This document shows positions 59,522 through 64,000 of a stretch of 64,000 nt of DNA, piece by piece. Where the stretch lies: assembly GCF_036898095.1 (NCBI RefSeq), contig NC_090768.1, positions 46,567,451 through 46,631,450 on the forward strand, written 5' to 3'. This DNA is from Palaemon carinicauda. Lineage: Eukaryota; Arthropoda; Malacostraca; Decapoda; Palaemonidae. The notes under the pieces were generated by a model. It was given only the letters and a program-made list of their open reading frames with translations. It did no database searches and had not been told where the DNA came from. Every line of letters begins with the position of its first letter. Position 1 is the first letter of the stretch. The position numbers and the translations under genes were made by a program.

Positions 59522-59650
59522 GTGGCCTCAAACGCTAGGAAAAGCGATCCCCCCACTTGTCCACCAGTACGGGGATGCCTACATCACTGTTGGAAGAGAT
59601 GGATGCAGCTCGGGGCGGAACTCTGGGCAGTCTCCATGATTCATACAGGG
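59522..59650 (+). pseudogene. DIRS RT N-terminal part before the Tigger insertion
   Basis: The frame reads VRGCLHHCWKRWMQLGAELW followed by AVSMIHTGY. This is the fixed start of DIRS-type RT ORFs (G-x-L...W...GAE-W...GY). The next residues are replaced by Tigger sequence and continue at 63458, giving a clean interruption. Confidence 0.7.
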
Positions 59651-59752
59651 TACAGTGAACCCTCGTTTATCGCAGTAGATAGGTTCCAAACCCGACCGCG
59701 ATAGCTGAAAATCCGCGAAGTAGGGACACCATATTTACGTATTTATTTAACA

Positions 59753-60390
59753 TGTATATTCAGACTTTTAAAACCTTCCCTTTACGTAGTACTGTTAACA
59801 AACTACCCTTTAATGTACAGAATACTTAATGCATGTACTACAGTACCCTAAACTAAAACGGGCACAAATATTAAAGGCGATTTTATATCATGCGTTTCCT
59901 AAACACGCCAAAAAGCACGATAAAAAATTACCAATGTTTTGTTTACGTTTATCTCTGATCATAATGAAGAAACAAACGCATTTACACATCTGTGTATAGG
60001 TTAGTTTTTGCATCGATTATATTGATTATATGTTGATTTTGTTATTACCAATGTTTTACTTAATTTTTCTTAGGACTTCCAAATAAATGAAATGAATGCC
60101 ATTTATATAATGTTTTTCTTTATGACGCCGCCTGAAACGGAAACCTTCCATTCGCTTACTGTACGCTCCATCTTCGATCGTAATAAACAAACGAAGGCAT
60201 TAAACGCGCATGATGAAAGTGATAAATAATGATAATAAAAGCTTTTAGTAAATATTTTATTACAAATATTATTTACCGTATCTATATAAAATCCTACATA
60301 CGTAGCAAAGCAAGAAAACAATTTTTTTTCTTTTTTTTTTTGGCGTTTAATCAACAATAACAAACTGCCGCAAATGACCGAATGATAATT

Positions 60391-60441
<51 letters not shown>

Positions 60442-60605
60442 TTGTTTTAAATGTAATAAACAAAAAAATATAATAGGTTATAACATGTATATTCAGACTT
60501 TTAAAACCTTCCCTTTACGTAGTACTGTTAACAAACTACCCTTTAATGTACAGAACACTTAATGCATGTACTACAGTACCCTAAACTAAAACAGGCACAA
60601 ATATT
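59753..60605. repeat. direct repeat of about 120 bases inside Tigger
   Basis: 59753-59877 (tatattcagacttttaaaac, cttaatgcatgtactacagt, aaaacgggcacaaatatt) recurs at 60487-60605 with a few substitutions. The 600 bases between contain a T run, an A/T-rich segment and a GA run. An inserted or duplicated segment within the transposon is implied. Confidence 0.9.
60394..60440. repeat. (GA)n microsatellite
   Basis: A GA run of about 46 bases within the Tigger 3' non-coding part. Confidence 0.95.
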
Positions 60606-60841
60606 GAAATGTTAGAATATTAAAGTACTATAAAAAAATAAAGATTGTTACTGTACTCACCATGAAAGAAGTTGAAGAAAAACTTGAATGATGATGGCGA
60701 TGAATTTGCTGCACAGTAGAAATGATGATGATGAAGCTGATGATGTCTTCTACTGTGCAGCCAATTATAGTATTTTACGTCTCTTCAGACGGAGGTGTCT
60801 TTTCCTGGGACACCTTTTCAATTTCTTCCTGGGACACTTCT

Positions 60842-62097
60842 TCAATTTCTTCCGAAGGCAGGAGGAACTGGCTCTTTTTTGCGAGGCTGGAAGAACATTG
60901 TGATCGGAAGTTGCTGCCGCTGCTTCTTTTTTCGCTCGAAGAGCATCCTGTAGGGAGTCATGTCTTCATCGATTTTGTTGCAGAATTGCATAGAACGAAC
61001 CATATCCTCGTCCCACTCTTGCGACAATTCTTTCAACTCCTTCGCAAGGTTGCAGAGCTTGGCAAGCCGTTCTAATGTTGAGCCCGTTTCTTCGACATTT
61101 TCTTGGGTCTCTTCCTGTGTTTCACTGTCTTCTTCACTGGCCGATTTCGTCAGGTCTTCGAGGTCTGCATCAGTTAGCGGCTGGGAATGGCAGTCCAACA
61201 ACTCGTCGACGTCTTCAGTCGTCATGTCGCCAAACCCGTCACCTCCATTTATCGCAGCCAACTGCACAGATTTCCGTATTGCAGAGTGTTGAATCTCAGC
61301 AGGTGTAAATCCCTCGTCATCGTAAACAATCTGGGGCCACAACTTCTTCCAGCTCGCATTAACAGTAGCAGGTTTCATTTCTTTCAGTGCCTTCTGGATG
61401 TTCTGCAGGCACGTGGCTATTGTGTACTTCCGCCAGTATGCCTTCAAATTGAATGTTTCATCCTCATCATCTTGGGCAGCATCCACACACGCAACGAGGT
61501 CCGCCAAGGTATTCTTTGTGTAGAGGGCCTTGAACGCCCTGATAACCTCCTGGTCCATCGGTTGAATTAATGACGTTGTGTTGGGTGGCAGGAACTCGAC
61601 TGAATGCCCTCATGCGACAGATCAGTTGCGTGTCCACCAGCGTTATCCATAAGGAGAAGGATTTTAAATGGCAAGCCCTTCTCTAAGAGATATTTACTGA
61701 CTTGCAGGATAAAACACTGGTGGAACCAGTTGGAGGTCAGCATCTTCGTAATCCATGCTTTTGGATTATGCATCCAGTACACGGGAAGGAGATTCTTATT
61801 TTTATTTTTCAAAGCGCGAGGGTTTTTCGATTTGTAAATAAGCCCCGGCTTTAGCAAAAATCCAGCAGCATTGCCACATCACGAGGGTAACACGATCTTT
61901 GAATGCTTTAAAGCCAGAGGCTTTGGCTTCTTCTTTGAACAGGAAAGTTCGCGACGGCATTCTCTTCCAAAACAAGCCGGTCTCATCCATATTAAACACT
62001 TGTTCGGGCTTATATCCACCTTCAGTGATAATGTTCTTAAATGTCTCATTCGCGTAAGTTTCAGCAGCGGTAGTGTCAGCGGAAGCAGCCTCGCCAT
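60842..62097 (-). pseudogene. Tigger transposase catalytic (DDE) domain, frameshifted
   Basis: Reading right to left on the minus strand, FNMDETGLFWKRMPSRTF (61999 on) supplies the first Asp. ILLLMDNAGGHATDLSHEG (about 61650) supplies the second. PMDQEVIRAFKALYTKNTL (61560 on) supplies the third. A long acidic C-terminal tail follows (EEDSETQEETQENVEETGS) and ends near 60842. Three frames are needed, so it is inactive. The acidic tail is still open over 238 codons. The family is that of vertebrate TIGD proteins and arthropod pogo elements, which cut and paste DNA at TA. Confidence 0.88.
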
Positions 62098-62170
62098 GCA
62101 GGGAAACGCTTTTCAGGCCGAAGCATTTCTGAAACTTCGCGAACCATCCTTTTCTGGCGGAAAAATGTTT

Positions 62171-62665
62171 CTAAGGCTGGGAATCAGTGGATGTCCCTGC
62201 TTGAGGTTCATCTAGTACATCATCTTCGTCGTCTTCAGCATGGTCGCCATTGTCGTCTTGAGGTTCCTTTGCCACAAAATTCTCATACAAACCCAAAGCC
62301 TTGGTTCGGATGGTGTTCGTATCCAAGGCTATGTTCTTCTTCCGGTAGTCGGCAATCCAGACTGCTAAAGCACCTTCCATACGGACGATCGTTTTATTAT
62401 GAGCGGTAACAACTCGCTTCGCTGACCTGCTGAAGGTGATGGCAGCCGTCTTTCTAATGTTCGCCTCGTCCTTCTTAATGTAGCGAACGGTGGATTTGTT
62501 GAGTCCAAAATGGCGGGCTGCGGCCGCGTAACTTCTGCCTTCTTTCAACATATCGAGAAGTGTCACCTTCTCAGCAATCGTCATCATTTTTCGGTGGCGT
62601 TTAGGCTCACTACCAGCCTTAGTAGAAGCAGAACGCTTGGGAGCCATTGAACGCTTAGGAGCCAT
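62171..62665 (-). CDS. Tigger transposase N-terminus: HTH DNA-binding domain
   Basis: The protein starts with a doubled MAPKRS and a basic stretch (EPKRHRKM). The psq/CENP-B type helix-turn-helix is VTLLDMLKEGRSYAAAARHF followed by GLNKSTVRYIKKDE. A second helical block is LAVWIADYRKKNIALDTNTI. It then runs into an acidic linker (DDNGDHAEDDEDDVLDEPQA) and stops at 62171, before the catalytic part. A duplicated six-residue start suggests two alternative ATGs, both in the same frame. As it is cut from the catalytic domain by frameshift, it may express only as a DNA-binding fragment. Confidence 0.8.
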   Translation of the reverse strand: MAPKRSMAPKRSASTKAGSEPKRHRKMMTIAEKVTLLDMLKEGRSYAAAARHFGLNKSTVRYIKKDEANIRKTAAITFSRSAKRVVTAHNKTIVRMEGALAVWIADYRKKNIALDTNTIRTKALGLYENFVAKEPQDDNGDHAEDDEDDVLDEPQAGTSTDSQP

Positions 62666-63455
62666 TGTAGGGGTTAAACAGAAAGTTCAACAAAAAGTTC
62701 AACTTCAAACAGTCACGCACAGCACAGATTAAAGTTACACAGTAACGTAGCAGCATCTACCCGGTGAGAGAGCGGCAAACAAAGTGGCTGCGAGAAGATG
62801 CTGCGGATCGGAGAAGCGGTCAAAACACCAATCACAGGCTAGATTACAAAACTTGGGAGCTGATTTGTCATCTATCAGCACTGGGACCAATCACAGTCCG
62901 TCTTACATGCTACGTAGTGGTTACAAATTCAAATACAAGGTACTATACAGAATCCTTTACGTACGCTATTTTACGCTTGTTTTGTTGTAGGATATGTACG
63001 CTTATTCGAGATGTGATTTTTGCAACAAAGAATATTATTGGATGCAGTACTACGTACGTATACATACAAAAGATTCATGGAAAAGATGCACATCCATTAC
63101 ATTTGTAGTAGTAGCCATCAGCAGCCTTACACCATTCAAATATGACAAAGTCAGACTGCATCTGATTTGCGTTTCATGTTCGATTTAATTTTACTACGTA
63201 TACTGAATTATCGTATGATCACATTCTCTTTTCCTGTTTTATTTCTTTTTGTACTGAATTATATGTCATATGTAATGCAATGAACCATCAGTAAGAGCAG
63301 ATATTACTAATTATTAATGGAATTAACGAAATATTTGGGGTCTTCATATATCGCGGCTATTTTCGAAATTTCCGGAAAATCCGCGATATATGTATATACA
63401 TGCGTTATGAAAAAAATCCACGATAGTCGAACCGCGAAGTAGCGAGGGCTCACTG

Positions 63456-64000
63456 TATTGTGTCCCATTCACTTCATCTCTCCCTCCACTGATCAAAACT
63501 CAGAGTCAAAAAGCTCCTTTGCAATGGGATCCGCAGAGGGGGAGGCCATTCAGGCAGAAGTCCAGACCATGTTGGAGAAGGGCACTCTCCAAGAGGTACT
63601 TGACGACTCCCCAGACTTCTTCAGTCGACTCTATCTTGTGAAAGAAACATGAGGAGGCTGGAGACCAGTCATTGATCTCTCAGCTCTGAACAAGTTTGTC
63701 AAACAAACTCCATTCAGCATGGAGACAGCCGACACGGTCAGACAAGCGGTAAGACCACATGACTTCATGTGCACACTGGACCTGGAGGACGCATACTTCC
63801 AGATCCCAATCCATCCGTCTTCGAGGAAGTATCTCATCCAGTCCAGACAACAAGAAATACCAGTTCAAGGTGCTATGCTTCGGCCTATATAGCACCTCAA
63901 GTCTTTGCGAGTGTTCGCCCTTGTGTCATCTTGGGCTTACAGGATCGGCATCCGTCTCCTATGCTACTGTATGTGGGCGACTGGCTGTTCCTTGAAGACT
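63456..64000 (+). pseudogene. DIRS RT, continuation after Tigger, cut by window end
   Basis: The reading goes from VQTMLEKGTLQEVLDDSPDF, FSRLYLVKET and a TGA (63649-63651), then GGWRPVIDLSALNKFVKQTP, FMCTLDLEDAYFQIPIHPSS and, after a frameshift, KYQFKVLCFGL. LDLEDAYFQIPI contains the first catalytic Asp. The YLDD box is expected near the window end, where a WLFLED-like reading is seen. The stop and shift show decay, but the first half is well preserved. Confidence 0.8.

Larger units (their letters stand above)
59653..63455 (-). mobile_element. Tigger/pogo DNA transposon, 3.8 kb, TA duplication
   Basis: The ends are CAGTGAACCCTCG and, inverted, CAGTGAGCCCTCG, with TA on each side (59651-59652, 63456-63457). 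Both ends also carry a subterminal ccgcgaagta block. The transposase is on the minus strand. An internal direct repeat and a GA run lengthen the 3' part. The target is the DIRS RT N-terminus, so it arrived after the DIRS element. Confidence 0.92.
58030..64000 (+). mobile_element. DIRS-like element (fourth), split by a Tigger transposon, runs off the window
   Basis: A gag remnant (58030-59420), the RT N-terminus (59522-59650) and, after a DNA transposon, the RT continuation (63458-64000). The 5' end is joined to an RTE remnant at about 58030. The right end is outside the window. Confidence 0.75.

Overview
The window reads as nuclear DNA of an arthropod, most likely a decapod crustacean (inference). 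The grounds are introns with GT..AG borders, long TA and CT microsatellites, many decayed DIRS-type tyrosine-recombinase retrotransposons, and a dispersed repeat ending in (TAA)n. No species can be fixed from sequence alone. There is no bacterial or organellar content, no tRNA or rRNA gene and no CRISPR array that I can support.

The only host gene I can support is a DEG/ENaC (pickpocket-like) sodium channel on the + strand. Four consecutive exons (19996-20068, 22677-22784, 30075-30156, 35162-35333) join in phase. They encode the end of the cysteine-rich extracellular domain through the second membrane helix. Upstream exons and the last exon were not found. The introns are filled with mobile elements.

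Region by region. 1-1501 is the 3' part of an I-like LINE. 1502-4274 is a GC-rich leader and a gag gene of DIRS type. About 4640-10760 is a nearly complete I-like LINE with an (AATC)n tail, and its 3' end lies inside a DIRS reverse transcriptase ORF. 10761-14820 is the rest of that DIRS element: RT/RNase H/methyltransferase-like ORF, overlapping tyrosine recombinase, internal complementary region (ICR) and right inverted terminal repeat (ITR). 14821-18790 is a satellite block of two interleaved families with units near 180 bp. 18791-35333 holds the channel exons, separated by a DIRS terminus, LINE tails, a DIRS element with both ITRs and an ICR but no RT (24357-28760), MITEs and a 1.9 kb DNA transposon containing a long hairpin. 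35334-43053 holds a DIRS recombinase remnant, a Gypsy integrase remnant and a minus-strand CR1/Jockey-like LINE. 43816-48390 is a minus-strand DIRS element with dead catalytic motifs. 48390-56720 holds further DIRS scraps, a 66-bp minisatellite, and a foldback element flanked by TA arrays. 56730-58030 is an RTE-like endonuclease remnant. From 58030 to the window end is a fourth DIRS-like element, interrupted by a Tigger/pogo transposon (59653-63455).

The clearest structural result is the DIRS replication architecture. In three elements the ICR is readable as the complement of the outer terminal edges, and in two of them it can be checked base by base. No novel host defence or biosynthetic system is visible. 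The most unusual items are the LINE whose ORF1 and ORF2 share one frame across a single stop with no AUG for ORF2, and the large hairpin elements.
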